From Blastococcus sp. TML/M2B (GTDB taxonomy: Bacteria > Actinomycetota > Actinomycetes > Mycobacteriales > Geodermatophilaceae), in contig NZ_JAENZZ010000003.1 of the NCBI RefSeq assembly GCF_016612865.1, positions 62,001 through 126,000 on the forward strand: 64,000 bases of DNA, written 5' to 3'. The notes under the pieces were generated by a model that was given only the letters and a program-made list of their open reading frames with translations, was not told the DNA's origin and ran no database searches. The translations under genes and the position numbers were made by a program. Of the stretch, positions 46,481-55,514 are shown piece by piece (position 1 is the first letter of the stretch; every line of letters begins with the position of its first letter).

Positions 46481-47919
46481 ACGCCCCGCTGCGCCGGGTG
46501 GCGATCAGCGTGCTGGTGCTGTTCACCCTGCTGATCGTCAACATCAACTACATCCAGGTCGTGCGCTCGGAGGAGCTGCGCGAGGACGGCCGCAACACCC
46601 GGGTGCTCGCCGACGAGTACTCGCGGGAGCGCGGCGCGATCATCGTGGACGGCGAGCCGATCGCGATGTCCACGCCGACCGACGACCGGCTCAAGTACCT
46701 GCGCCAGTACCCGCAGGGCGGGCTGTACGCCGCCGTCACCGGCTTCTACTCGGTCATCTACGGCGCCACCGGCATGGAGCGGGCCGAGAACGCGCTGCTG
46801 GCCGGCACCGACGACCGGCTGTTCGTGCGGCGCCTCTCCGACCTGTTCACCGGCCGCGACCCCTCGGGCGGCGACGTCGTCCTGACCCTGGACCCGGCCG
46901 TGCAGGAGGCCGCGATGGCCGGCCTCGAGGGCCAGGTCGGGGCGGTCGTCGCGCTGGACCCCGCGACCGGCGCGATCCTAGGGCTGGCCAGCACGCCCAC
47001 GTTCGACCCCAACCTGCTGTCCAGCCACGACCCGGCCGGGATCCGCGACGCCGCCGCCCAGCTCGAGGCGGCGGACCCCGACCCGCGCGGCAACCAGGCC
47101 ATCGCCCGGCGCTACGCCCCGGGATCGATCTTCAAGGTGGTCGTGTCGGCCGCGGCGCTGGAGCAGGGCTACACGCCGGAGACCGTCGTCCCGGCGCCGC
47201 AGACGCTGCGGCTGCCCGGCACCAGCACCGATCTGGAGAACTACAACGGCTCGGCCTGCAGCGAGAGCGGCGAGCAGCCGCTCATCGACGCGCTCACCAT
47301 CTCCTGCAACACCGCCTTCGCCCAGCTCGGCATCGACCTCGGCGAGGACGCCGTCCGCGAGATGGCCGAGGCGTTCGGCATGACCGGCGAGCGTTTCGAG
47401 GTGCCGCTGCGCGTCGAGGGGAGCACCGTCGGGGACATCGAGAACGACGCCGCCCTGGGCATCAGCTCGATCGGTCAGCAGGACGTGCAGATGACCCCGA
47501 TGCAGGCCGCGATGATCGCTGCCGCCGTCGCCAACGACGGCACGCTCATGAAGCCCTACCTGGTCGACCAGCTGCTCGCCCCCGACCTGACCGTCATCGA
47601 CGAGACCGGCCCCGAGGAGCTCTCCGAGCCGGTCTCGGGCGCGGTCGCCGACCAGCTCACCGAGATGATGCTCAGCGTCGTCGACAACGGCTCGGGCCGC
47701 GGCGCCCGGATCCCCGGCGTGCGGATCGCCGGGAAGACCGGGACGGCGGAGAACCAGGGCCCCGACCACAACTGGTTCATCGGTTTCACCGCCGGCGACG
47801 AGCCCCGGATCGCCGTCGCCGTGTTCGTGCGCAACGGTGGGGGCACGGGCGGGGACACGTCCGCGCCGATCGCCCGCCAGGTGATCCAGGCCTACCTCGA
47901 CGGGCAGGAGGGTCGATGA
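46477..47919 (+). CDS. pbpA: PbpA, class B penicillin-binding protein
   Basis: A 480-residue transpeptidase anchored by an N-terminal helix (RVAISVLVLFTLLIVNINYI). A dimerisation region follows, then the transpeptidase domain with the nucleophile serine in PGSIFK (about residue 216), the SCN motif in ALTISCNTAFAQ and KTGT in AGKTGTAENQG (about residue 421). It cross-links the strands made by RodA. The GTG at 46477 overlaps the rodA stop by four bases, and the end overlaps the next kinase gene, so stoichiometric translation is likely. Confidence 0.96.
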   Translation: MNAPLRRVAISVLVLFTLLIVNINYIQVVRSEELREDGRNTRVLADEYSRERGAIIVDGEPIAMSTPTDDRLKYLRQYPQGGLYAAVTGFYSVIYGATGMERAENALLAGTDDRLFVRRLSDLFTGRDPSGGDVVLTLDPAVQEAAMAGLEGQVGAVVALDPATGAILGLASTPTFDPNLLSSHDPAGIRDAAAQLEAADPDPRGNQAIARRYAPGSIFKVVVSAAALEQGYTPETVVPAPQTLRLPGTSTDLENYNGSACSESGEQPLIDALTISCNTAFAQLGIDLGEDAVREMAEAFGMTGERFEVPLRVEGSTVGDIENDAALGISSIGQQDVQMTPMQAAMIAAAVANDGTLMKPYLVDQLLAPDLTVIDETGPEELSEPVSGAVADQLTEMMLSVVDNGSGRGARIPGVRIAGKTGTAENQGPDHNWFIGFTAGDEPRIAVAVFVRNGGGTGGDTSAPIARQVIQAYLDGQEGR

Positions 47920-49664
47920 CGCTGGCCACCGGCAGCCTGCTCGCCGGCCGCTACGAGATCACCGCCCCGATCGCCGTCGGCGGCATGGGTGAGGTGTGGA
48001 AGGCCCGCGACCGCGTGCTCGACCGCACCGTCGCGGCCAAGGTGCTCAAGAGCGAGTACACCGACGACCCGAGCTTCCTGGCCCGCTTCCGCAACGAGGC
48101 GCGGCACACCGCGGCGCTGTCGCACCCGAACATCGCCTCGGTCTACGACTACGGCGAGACCGTCGACGACACCGGCACCAAGAAGCTGGCCTTCCTCGTC
48201 ATGGAGTTCGTCGAGGGCCAGCCGCTGGTGCAGATCCTGCACGACGAGGGCAAGCTGCCGGTCGACTGGACGCTGCACGTGCTCGAGCAGTCGGCCGAGG
48301 GGCTGTCGGCCGCGCACCGGGCCGGCGTCGTCCACCGCGACATCAAGCCGGGCAACCTCATGGTGCGGCCCGACGGCGTCGTCAAGCTGACCGACTTCGG
48401 CATCGCCCAGGCCCGCGACGCCACCCCGCTCACCCGCACCGGCATGGTCGTGGGCACCGCCCAGTACCTCTCCCCCGAGCAGGCGCAGGGCATGGAGGTC
48501 AACGCGGCCTCCGACGTGTACTCGCTGGGCGTCGTCGCCTACGAGTGCCTGACCGGCGGCCGGCCGTTCGACGGCACCTCGCAGGTCGCGATCGCGCTCG
48601 CGCACATCAACCGGCCCCCGCCGCCGCTGCCCGCCTCGGTGCCGCCGGCGGTGCGGCTGCTCGTGGAGCGCGCGCTGGCCAAGGACCCGGCCGACCGGTT
48701 CCCCGACGGCGGCGCCTTCGCCGAGGCGATCCGGCGGGTCGCCGCCGGCGGCACGCCGGCGCCCGTCCCGTTCAACCCGCCGACGGCGCCGACCCAGGTC
48801 GTCGACGCCGGGTTCCCAGAAGGTCGGACCACCGTGCTCGCCGCCCAGACCGGCGCGCTGACCGGCACCCGCGCGCTCCCCCCCACGACCGGCCCGGTGC
48901 CGCCCATGCCACCGCTGCACGGCACGGTCGACGACGACGACGACTGGCCGGTGCACGACGCTCCCCCGCCCGCCGGCGGCCGCCGCCGCTGGCTGTGGGC
49001 CGTCGCCGCGCTCGTCGTCCTCCTGCTCGTGGTCGGCGGCGGGCTGCTGCTGACCCGGGGCCTCGGTGACGACGGCGACCGCTCGGCCGCACCGACCGGC
49101 ACCCCGACCGGGTCCGCGCAGCCCGGCGAGGGCGTCGCGCTGGCCCCGGCGTCGGCCTACGTGGGCCGGGACGCCGACGAGGTCGCCGACGAGCTGGAGG
49201 CCCTGGGCCTGACGGTGACGCAGGAGAGCGCGCCCGACTCGCTCCTCGCCGGGCTCGGCCTCGAGCTCGACGAGGGTGCCGTCGCCGCCATCACGCCGTC
49301 CGGGCAGACAGTGCCGCCGGAGACCGAGGTGACGCTGCGCGTCGCCGAGGACGGCTGGACGGTCGAGGACGACGAGCCGGGCGAGCAGCCCGCGCCGGCG
49401 CCCGAGCCGGAGGAGCCGAGCACCGCACCGACCACGACGGCGGCGCCCACGACGACCACCGCACCCACGTCGTCGGCACCCACCACGAGCACTGCGCCGA
49501 CCACCACGCCCCCGACGACCACCCTGCCCGGCCAGCCCGGCGAGGAGCCCCCGCCGAGCCCGCCCGCTGACGGCGGCGGAGGCGGGGGAGGGGGCACCGG
49601 CGCACCGGGCCCGGGGACCGGTGGGACCCAGCCTGGTGCCGCTGCTGCGGGAGTGGCGGAGTGA
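47916..49664 (+). CDS. pknA: PASTA-containing serine/threonine kinase in the pknA position
   Basis: A 582-residue kinase in the place of mycobacterial pknA. The kinase domain (about residues 10-275) has AVGGMGEVWKARD, AAKVLKSEY, HRDIKPGNLMV, LTDFGIAQA and GTAQYLSPEQ. One membrane helix (about 365-385) leads to a single PASTA-like domain (about 408-480), then a threonine-rich stalk and a glycine run. Mycobacterial PknA lacks PASTA, so the extracellular sensor is a difference. It resembles the two kinases at 13-16 kb more than PknB does, for example in KSEYTDDPSFLARFRNEA. The ATG at 47916 overlaps the pbpA stop. Confidence 0.94.
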   Translation: MTLATGSLLAGRYEITAPIAVGGMGEVWKARDRVLDRTVAAKVLKSEYTDDPSFLARFRNEARHTAALSHPNIASVYDYGETVDDTGTKKLAFLVMEFVEGQPLVQILHDEGKLPVDWTLHVLEQSAEGLSAAHRAGVVHRDIKPGNLMVRPDGVVKLTDFGIAQARDATPLTRTGMVVGTAQYLSPEQAQGMEVNAASDVYSLGVVAYECLTGGRPFDGTSQVAIALAHINRPPPPLPASVPPAVRLLVERALAKDPADRFPDGGAFAEAIRRVAAGGTPAPVPFNPPTAPTQVVDAGFPEGRTTVLAAQTGALTGTRALPPTTGPVPPMPPLHGTVDDDDDWPVHDAPPPAGGRRRWLWAVAALVVLLLVVGGGLLLTRGLGDDGDRSAAPTGTPTGSAQPGEGVALAPASAYVGRDADEVADELEALGLTVTQESAPDSLLAGLGLELDEGAVAAITPSGQTVPPETEVTLRVAEDGWTVEDDEPGEQPAPAPEPEEPSTAPTTTAAPTTTTAPTSSAPTTSTAPTTTPPTTTLPGQPGEEPPPSPPADGGGGGGGGTGAPGPGTGGTQPGAAAAGVAE

Positions 49665-49812
49665 CCTGGTCGAACCCTCCCGGTTCCCCGGGATCGCGCC
49701 GCCGCGCCACTAGGCTCGCCGTCGGCATCCTGCCCGCAGCGCGCCCCGGCCGTTGCCCGCGTGCCTCGGACCGTCCCCGGACGGCGCACGCTCCCGTTCG
49801 AGAGGACCTCCG

Positions 49813-51780
49813 ATGACGACGCCGCAGGTGCTCGGCGAGCGCTACGAGATCGGCGAGGTGCTCGGCCGCGGCGGCATGGCCGAGGTGCACCACGGCCGCG
49901 ACCTGCGGCTGGGCCGCGAGGTGGCGGTCAAGGTCCTGCGCAACGACCTCGCCCGCGACCCCTCGTTCCAGGTGCGCTTCCGCCGTGAGGCGCAGGCGTC
50001 GGCCTCGCTCAACCACCCGGCCATCGTCGCGGTCTACGACACCGGCGAGGACCGCACCGCGCTGGGCGCCACCCCGTACATCGTCATGGAGTACGTCGAG
50101 GGCGAGACGCTGCGCGACGTCATCCGCCGCGAGGGGCACCTGGACCCCGAGCGGGCCATGACGCTGGCCGCCGACATCTGCGGCGCCCTGGACTTCAGCC
50201 ACCGCAACGGCATCGTGCACCGCGACGTGAAGCCCGGCAACGTGATGATCACGCCCCAGGGCACCGTCAAGGTGATGGACTTCGGCATCGCCCGCGCCGT
50301 CTCGGACTCCGCGGCGACGATGACCTCGACGGCCGCCGTCATAGGGACCGCCCAGTACCTCTCCCCCGAGCAGGCGCGCGGCGAGAGCGTGGACGCCCGC
50401 TCCGACGTCTACTCGCTGGGCTGCCTGCTCTACGAGCTGGTCACCGGCGCCCCGCCGTTCACCGGGGACTCCCCCGTGGCGGTCGCCTACCAGCACGTCC
50501 GCGAGGACCCCCGGCTGCCGTCGTCGATCAACCCGGCGATCCCCGCCGACCTCGACGCCATCCTGCTCAAGTCGATGAGCAAGAACCCGGCCAACCGGTA
50601 CCAGTCGGCCGCCGAGATGCGCAACGACCTGCTCCGGTCGCTGGCCGGCCAGCGGGTCGAGGCGACGCCGGTCATGGGCGACGCCGAGAAGACCGCGATC
50701 ATCGGCGCGGCCCCGGCCGGGTACGGCGGCTACGACGAGTGGGACGACGAGGACGAGCAGGCCCGTCGCCGCAAGCGCCGGATCATCATCGCCGTCGTCT
50801 CCGCGCTGGCCGTGCTGCTGCTCGGCGGCGCCATCGCCGCGGCGCTCGCGATGGGCGGCGACGACCCGGAGCCGCCGGCCGTGGCGCAGGTGCAGGTCCC
50901 GCCGCTGCAGAACCTGCCCGAGGCCGACGCCGTCGCGGCGCTCACCGAGGCCGGCCTGGAGGTCGGCACCCGCACCCCGCGCGAGGTCACCGACTCGGCG
51001 CAGGTCGGCCTGGTGCTCGACAGCGACCCCGGCAGCGGCGCCCAGGTCGCCGAGGGCTCCGAGGTGGATCTCGTCATCGGCACCGCCCCGGACACCCTGC
51101 TGGTGCCCAGCCTCATCGGCCTGGACGAGGAGCGGGCACGCGCCACGCTCGAGGACCGCGGCTTCACGGGGACCGTCAACGTCCGGGACGAGGAGTCGCT
51201 CGAGACCGCCGGCTCGGTCGTCTCGGTGAGCCCCGACGAGGGCCAGCCGGTGTCGCCCGAGGGCACGATCACCCTGGGCATCTCGACCGGCAGCCTCGAC
51301 CTGCCCGACGTGCTGGGCCGCAGCGAGGCCGACGCCCGCAAGGCGCTGACCGACGCCGGGTTCCGCGAGGCGCAGATCAGCACCGAGCAGGTCGACTCGC
51401 CGCAGCCCCCGGGCACCGTCGTCGCCACCACCCCGGGCGGCGGGAGCACGGCGTCGGCGGACACGCGCATCGTCCTGCAGGTCTCCGGCGGGCGCGGGAA
51501 CATCGTCGTCCTCAACGTCGCGGGGCAGTCGCCGTCCACGGCCGAGACGAACCTGCGGGCCGTGGGCTTCACCAGCTTCCAGCGCGAGTCCGCCCCCAAC
51601 GACGGGTCCGTGGACGCCGGTGAGGTGCTGACCACCGAGCCGCCGCCCGGCACCGCCGTCCCGGCGGACACGGTGATCATCCTGCTGATCGCCGAGGCCG
51701 CTGCCCCCGGCACCGGCGGTGGCGGTGGCGGTGGCGGCGGCGGTGGTGGCGGCGCCGGAACGGGCGGCGCCGGCAACTGA
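49813..51780 (+). CDS. pknB: PknB, PASTA-domain serine/threonine kinase
   Basis: A 655-residue essential-type kinase. The kinase domain (about residues 9-275) shows GRGGMAEVHHGRD, AVKVLRNDLARDPSF, HRDVKPGNVMI, VMDFGIARA and the activation loop with threonines before GTAQYLSPEQ. A basic juxtamembrane stretch (RRRKRRIIIAVV) precedes one helix (about 323-343). Four PASTA domains (about 355-630) outside the cell bind muropeptides and lipid II; the tail is almost pure glycine. It regulates growth, division and FhaA, FhaB and PstP. It starts 148 bp after the preceding kinase, the largest gap in the operon, so it may have its own promoter. Confidence 0.97.
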   Translation: MTTPQVLGERYEIGEVLGRGGMAEVHHGRDLRLGREVAVKVLRNDLARDPSFQVRFRREAQASASLNHPAIVAVYDTGEDRTALGATPYIVMEYVEGETLRDVIRREGHLDPERAMTLAADICGALDFSHRNGIVHRDVKPGNVMITPQGTVKVMDFGIARAVSDSAATMTSTAAVIGTAQYLSPEQARGESVDARSDVYSLGCLLYELVTGAPPFTGDSPVAVAYQHVREDPRLPSSINPAIPADLDAILLKSMSKNPANRYQSAAEMRNDLLRSLAGQRVEATPVMGDAEKTAIIGAAPAGYGGYDEWDDEDEQARRRKRRIIIAVVSALAVLLLGGAIAAALAMGGDDPEPPAVAQVQVPPLQNLPEADAVAALTEAGLEVGTRTPREVTDSAQVGLVLDSDPGSGAQVAEGSEVDLVIGTAPDTLLVPSLIGLDEERARATLEDRGFTGTVNVRDEESLETAGSVVSVSPDEGQPVSPEGTITLGISTGSLDLPDVLGRSEADARKALTDAGFREAQISTEQVDSPQPPGTVVATTPGGGSTASADTRIVLQVSGGRGNIVVLNVAGQSPSTAETNLRAVGFTSFQRESAPNDGSVDAGEVLTTEPPPGTAVPADTVIILLIAEAAAPGTGGGGGGGGGGGGGAGTGGAGN

Positions 51781-51792
51781 GCGACCGGATGA

Positions 51793-51826
51793 CGAAGGGC
51801 TCCTCCCAGCCGGGAGGAGCCCTTCG
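51793..51826. terminator. Strong hairpin terminator after pknB
   Basis: CGAAGGGCTCCTCCC and GGGAGGAGCCCTTCG form a perfect 15-bp stem around a four-base loop, 12 bp after the pknB stop. It ends the fhaA-to-pknB operon. Confidence 0.85.
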
Positions 51827-51849
51827 CCGTTCCCGGGCCCCCGCGCTGG

Positions 51850-51929
51850 GATCAGGGAACCTGATCGTGGCGCGTCCTCCCTCACCGCCCACGCTGAGGG
51901 AGGACGCTCGATGATCAGGGACCCTGATC
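51850..51929. repeat. Cluster of three palindromes between pknB and trpG
   Basis: Two short dyads, GATCAGGGAACCTGATC (51850-51866) and GATCAGGGACCCTGATC (51913-51929), flank a third, larger hairpin with 13-bp arms GCGTCCTCCCTCA and TGAGGGAGGACGC (51872-51907). The regular layout suggests a mobile or repeated extragenic element, or a terminator for trpG from the other side. Confidence 0.75.
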
Positions 51930-51949
51930 GTCGAACGGGTGCGGGAGGG

Positions 51950-52634
51950 TCAGGCGGTGGCGGCGTTCAACCGGTCCGCGGCGGCCGACGCGGCGGCCAG
52001 GGCGTCCGGGTCCGGGGCCAGGCCGCAGGTGGTCAGCCAGGTCGCGAGCATCCGGTGACCGCCCTCGGTGAGCACCGACTCGGGGTGGAACTGGACGCCC
52101 TCGATGGGCAGCTCGCGGTGCCGCAGCGCCATGACGATGCCCGAGGGCGTCGACCCGGTGACCTCGAGCTCCGCGGGCACCGTGGCGGCGTCGACGGCCA
52201 GCGAGTGGTACCGGGTGGCGGTGAACGGCGAGGGCAGGCCGGCGAGGACGCCCACGCCGTCGTGGACCACCTGGCTGGTCTTGCCGTGCAGCAGTTCCGG
52301 CGCACGGACGACGTCGCCGCCGAACGCCTCGGCGATCGCCTGGTGACCGAGGCAGACGCCCAGCACGGGCACGCCCTGCTCGGCGGCGGCGTGCACCATC
52401 GGCACGGTCACGCCGGCATCGGCAGGGGTCCCGGGCCCGGGGGAGAGCAGCACGCCGGCGACGTCGAGGTCGGCCAGCTCGTCCACGGGTGACGGCGTCG
52501 TTCCGCCGCACGATGCAGCGCACGCCCAGCTGCCCCAGGTACTGGACCAGGTTGTAGACGAAGCTGTCGAAGTTGTCGACGACGAGGACCGGGCGCTCGG
52601 TGGCGGTCCCGGTGGGGCGGCTCTCGGCGGGCAC
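51950..52634 (-). CDS. trpG: Anthranilate/aminodeoxychorismate synthase glutamine amidotransferase, frameshifted
   Basis: A class I glutamine amidotransferase subunit (TrpG/PabA) that gives ammonia to chorismate-utilising enzymes for tryptophan or folate synthesis. It starts [20 protein letters not shown], has the oxyanion region LLSPGPGTP, the nucleophile in [17 protein letters not shown] (cysteine near residue 92) and the catalytic histidine-glutamate in [14 protein letters not shown]. An extra base in the GGG run at 52487-52489 breaks the frame; without it the protein is 227 residues and reads [16 protein letters not shown]. The GTG at 52634 follows CGGGAGA. The trpG position beside pknB is conserved in actinobacteria. 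Confidence 0.92.
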
Positions 52635-52668
52635 GGATCTCCCGGGGTGGGCTCGGTCGGGCGCTGGA

Positions 52669-53397
52669 TCAGCCCGCGGCGGCGTACTGCAGCGCCAGGG
52701 GCCCATCGTAGGCGGGCAGCTCCACCGAGGGCCGGTCGCGCACCTCGAAGGTGAGCCCGAAGGCGTCCGCGGCCTCCTGGAACACCCTGACCTGCGGAGA
52801 GGCGGCCAGCCGCTGGCGCACGGCGGGAGCGTCGACGACGGCGCTGATGACGAACGGCGGCGAGTAGGTGCGGCCCTGCAGCAGCAGGGTGTTGCCGACG
52901 CACCGGACGGCGCTGGTGGCGATCAGCCGCTGGTCCATCACCGAGACGCCGGTGGCGCCGGCGGACCACATGGCGTTCACGACCGCCTGCACGTCGGACT
53001 GGTGGATGACCAGGTCGTCGGGCCGGACGCCGGCGGGGAGGGTGCCGTCGGCGCGCCGGGGGGCGTCGTCGAGCGTGACGACCATCCCCGGGCCGCTCAC
53101 GGCGGCGAGCCCGGCCGCGGGGATCACGGCCTCACCGGCGGCGCGGGCGTCGGCGACGGCGCCGTCGCGGGCGGCCGCCTGCTCGGTGAGCCGCTCCGAG
53201 CGGCGCTGCAGCTCGGCCAGGCGCTGCTCCTGGACGGCGATGGCGTCGTCCCGCTCGCGGATCAGGGCGGCGAGCTCGGTGACCTCCCCGGCGCGCAGGT
53301 CGGTGCCCTGGGCGGTGCTGCCCGAGGTGGCGAACAGCAGGCCGGCGGCGAGGGCCACGACCGGCACCAGGGCGCCCCACGGCGACAGACGGGCCAC
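52669..53397 (-). CDS. DUF881 membrane-anchored protein (Rv0012-like)
   Basis: A 242-residue protein. One N-terminal membrane helix ([20 protein letters not shown]) is followed by a coiled coil (about residues 48-85, [20 protein letters not shown]) and a globular DUF881 domain with [33 protein letters not shown] and [13 protein letters not shown]. Orthologues sit at this spot between trpG and crgA in many actinobacteria; the function is not established, but a cell-division or envelope role is suspected. The GTG at 53397 has an excellent AGGAGGTG. Confidence 0.88.
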   Translation of the reverse strand: MARLSPWGALVPVVALAAGLLFATSGSTAQGTDLRAGEVTELAALIRERDDAIAVQEQRLAELQRRSERLTEQAAARDGAVADARAAGEAVIPAAGLAAVSGPGMVVTLDDAPRRADGTLPAGVRPDDLVIHQSDVQAVVNAMWSAGATGVSVMDQRLIATSAVRCVGNTLLLQGRTYSPPFVISAVVDAPAVRQRLAASPQVRVFQEAADAFGLTFEVRDRPSVELPAYDGPLALQYAAAG

Positions 53398-53546
53398 GGG
53401 CACCTCCTGCGTCGCTCCCGGCGCGCTCCGCCCCTCGGAGGAGGGTCTCCGCCACCGTGGCGGCGTCGTCGCGCTCCTCCCACACCTTAGGCTGGACGGC
53501 GACACGGCCGGTGAGGACGCACCCGGCCTTCCGGAGGGAGCAGCAC

Positions 53547-53822
53547 GTGCCCAAGTCCAAGGTGCGCAAGAAGTCCGTCTACACCCCGCCCGAGGGCGTG
53601 CTGCAGGCGCGCTCGGCGGAGAAGGCCCGCCTCGCCCAGCCGAGCCCGCGCTGGTACGTGGGGCTCATGGTCGGGCTGATGCTCGTCGGCCTGCTGTGGA
53701 TCGTCGTGTACTACGTCGCCGGCGACGAGATCCCGTTCATGGTGTCGCTGTCGGCCTGGAACTTCGCCATCGGTTTCGGCGCGATGGTGGCCGGGCTGAT
53801 CATGTCGATGCGCTGGCGCTGA
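53547..53822 (+). CDS. crgA: CrgA cell division regulator
   Basis: A 91-residue membrane protein with a basic N-terminus (MPKSKVRKKSVYTPPEGV) and two helices (WYVGLMVGLMLVGLLWIVVY and FAIGFGAMVAGLIMSMRW). CrgA interacts with FtsZ, FtsQ and FtsI and coordinates septum formation; it was first found to inhibit division in Streptomyces aerial hyphae. The GTG at 53547 follows GGAGGGAG. It diverges from the DUF881 gene, a conserved pairing. Confidence 0.95.
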   Translation: MPKSKVRKKSVYTPPEGVLQARSAEKARLAQPSPRWYVGLMVGLMLVGLLWIVVYYVAGDEIPFMVSLSAWNFAIGFGAMVAGLIMSMRWR

Positions 53823-54193
53823 CCCCGGCAGGCCCCTCGGCGGCCCTCGTCCCACCCGGGACGGGGGCCGTCGTCGTTCCTGGGGACATGTGCACAGCCG
53901 ATCACCGCCGTCCACAGGTCGACATGGCGGCCCACCCCCAGGGTTGTCCACCGGATGTGGAGGGACGGGACCGGCCCGTACCGCGCTGACCTGCGACGAT
54001 GTCCGGCGTGGGACGGGTGTGACGGATCGTCCATGCGCGTAACTACACCACTGTGAGTCTGTCCCCAGCTGTGCACGCAGCTGTGGACGAGTCGACTTGT
54101 CCGCCGCTCCGAGGCGGTGGTGTCGCTGCCCTCTACCCGCTCTGACCTGCGATGACACCCTAAAATCGGCCGATCACAGCAGCCTGGGGACGA
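53823..54193. other. Non-coding stretch with DnaA-box-like sites
   Basis: No convincing gene is present in this AT-richer stretch. It contains TTGTCCACC at 53944-53952, TCGTCCACA (reverse strand of 54082-54090) and CCGTCCACA at 53908-53916, which differ from the actinobacterial DnaA box TTGTCCACA by one, one and two bases. A TAAAAT hexamer at about 54163 resembles a -10 element. Whether this is a DnaA-binding region, a small RNA locus or chance cannot be decided from sequence alone. Confidence 0.3.
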
Positions 54194-54230
54194 CGACAGC
54201 CCCCGGAGCCTGGGGCTCCGGGGGCTGTCG
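54194..54230. terminator. 17-bp perfect hairpin downstream of thiolase gene
   Basis: CGACAGCCCCCGGAGCC pairs exactly with GGCTCCGGGGGCTGTCG around the loop TGG. It lies 30 bp past the stop of the leftward thiolase gene and would terminate it, and also any rightward transcript from crgA. Confidence 0.88.
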
Positions 54231-54260
54231 GGTGCGGTCCTCAGGACCGCGGGGTGCGGA

Positions 54261-55421
54261 TCAGGCGTCGATGAGCTCGAGGATGGTGGCGTTGGCCATG
54301 CCGCCGCCCTCGCACATCGTCTGCAGGCCGTAGCGGCTGCCGGTGTTGCGCATCCGGTGGATGAGCGTGGTCATCAGCCGGGCGCCGGAGCCACCGAGGG
54401 GGTGGCCCAGGGCGATCGCGCCGCCCATCGGGTTGAGCCGGCTCGTGTCGGCTCCGGTCTCGACGGCCCAGGCCATCGGCACGGGCGCGAACGCCTCGTT
54501 GACCTCGTAGACGCCGATGTCGTCGATCGACAGGCCCGAGCGGTCCAGGACCTTCTTGGTGGCCGGGATCGGGGCGGTCAGCATGATGACCGGGTCGTCG
54601 CCGGCCATGACCGTGGTGTGGATGCGCACCAGCGGGGTGAGGCCCAGCTCGCGGGCCTTCTCGCTGGTGGTGATCAGCAGGGCGGCCGAACCGTCGGAGA
54701 TCTGGCTGGCGTTGCCCGCGCTGATGACGCCGTCCTCCTTGAACGGGGTCTTCAGCGAGCCGAGCTTCTCCAGGGTGCCGCCGGGGCGGATGCCCTCGTC
54801 GGCGCTCACGATGCCCTCGGCGGTGGTGACCGGGGAGATCTCCTCCTCGAAGGCGCCGTCGGCCTGGGCCTTGGCGGCCTTCTCGTGCGAGGCCAGGGAG
54901 AACTCGTCGAGCTGCGTGCGGGAGAAGCCCCAGCGCTCGGCGATCATCTCGGCGCCGATGCCCTGGTTGATCGGCTGGCCGGCGTAGCGCTCCATGAACT
55001 TCGGGCCCATCGGGCGGCCGGCCCCGGTGGCCGGGTTGCTGGCCGAGCCCATGGGGACGCGGCTCATCATCTCCACGCCACCGGCGACGACGACGTCGGC
55101 CTGGCCGCTGATGACCGTGGCGGCGCCGAAGGCGACGGCCTGCTGCGACGAGCCGCACTGGCGGTCGACGGTGGTGCCGGGGACGGCCTCGGGCCAGCCG
55201 GCGGCCAGCGCCGCGCTGCGGGCGATGTTGAAGGTCTGCTCGCCGACCTGGCTCACGCAGCCCCAGATGACGTCCTCGATGACGGCCGGGTCGATGCCGG
55301 CGCGCTCGACGAGGGACTCCAGCACGTGGGCCGACAGGTCGACGGCGTGCACCCCGGACAGCCCTCCGCCCCGCTTGCCCACCGGCGTGCGAACGGCGGC
55401 ACAGATGACGGCATCCCGCAT
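54261..55421 (-). CDS. Acetyl-CoA C-acetyltransferase (thiolase)
   Basis: A 386-residue thiolase. The acyl-accepting cysteine is C89 in DRQCGSSQQAV; the C-terminal half has NEAFAPVPMAWA, GGAIALGHPLGGSGAR (catalytic histidine) and CEGGGMANA (second cysteine). The steroid/lipid-transfer-like form with DVVVAGGVEMMSRVPMGS is common in actinobacteria, where it handles medium or branched acyl chains. It is an addition to the otherwise conserved origin-proximal block between crgA and the PH-like gene. It is followed by a strong hairpin. Confidence 0.93.
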   Translation of the reverse strand: MRDAVICAAVRTPVGKRGGGLSGVHAVDLSAHVLESLVERAGIDPAVIEDVIWGCVSQVGEQTFNIARSAALAAGWPEAVPGTTVDRQCGSSQQAVAFGAATVISGQADVVVAGGVEMMSRVPMGSASNPATGAGRPMGPKFMERYAGQPINQGIGAEMIAERWGFSRTQLDEFSLASHEKAAKAQADGAFEEEISPVTTAEGIVSADEGIRPGGTLEKLGSLKTPFKEDGVISAGNASQISDGSAALLITTSEKARELGLTPLVRIHTTVMAGDDPVIMLTAPIPATKKVLDRSGLSIDDIGVYEVNEAFAPVPMAWAVETGADTSRLNPMGGAIALGHPLGGSGARLMTTLIHRMRNTGSRYGLQTMCEGGGMANATILELIDA

Positions 55422-55514
55422 GGACCTACTCCTCAGACGACGATTCGGGCGCGCCCGAACGGTCGGCCCTGACCGTCATCGTATGACGTGGGCCTCTCCT
55501 GGCAAGGTCCCCTC

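Noticed and set aside
49711-49716. TAGGCT hexamers before pknB (49711) and crgA (53488) as -10 promoter elements
   Set aside because: The hexamer fits actinobacterial -10 patterns, but no -35 at suitable distance was seen, so I do not list them as promoters.
51718-51777. Glycine-coding GGTGGC repeats at the end of pknB
   Set aside because: A low-complexity coding tail rather than a CRISPR or mobile repeat; units are irregular.
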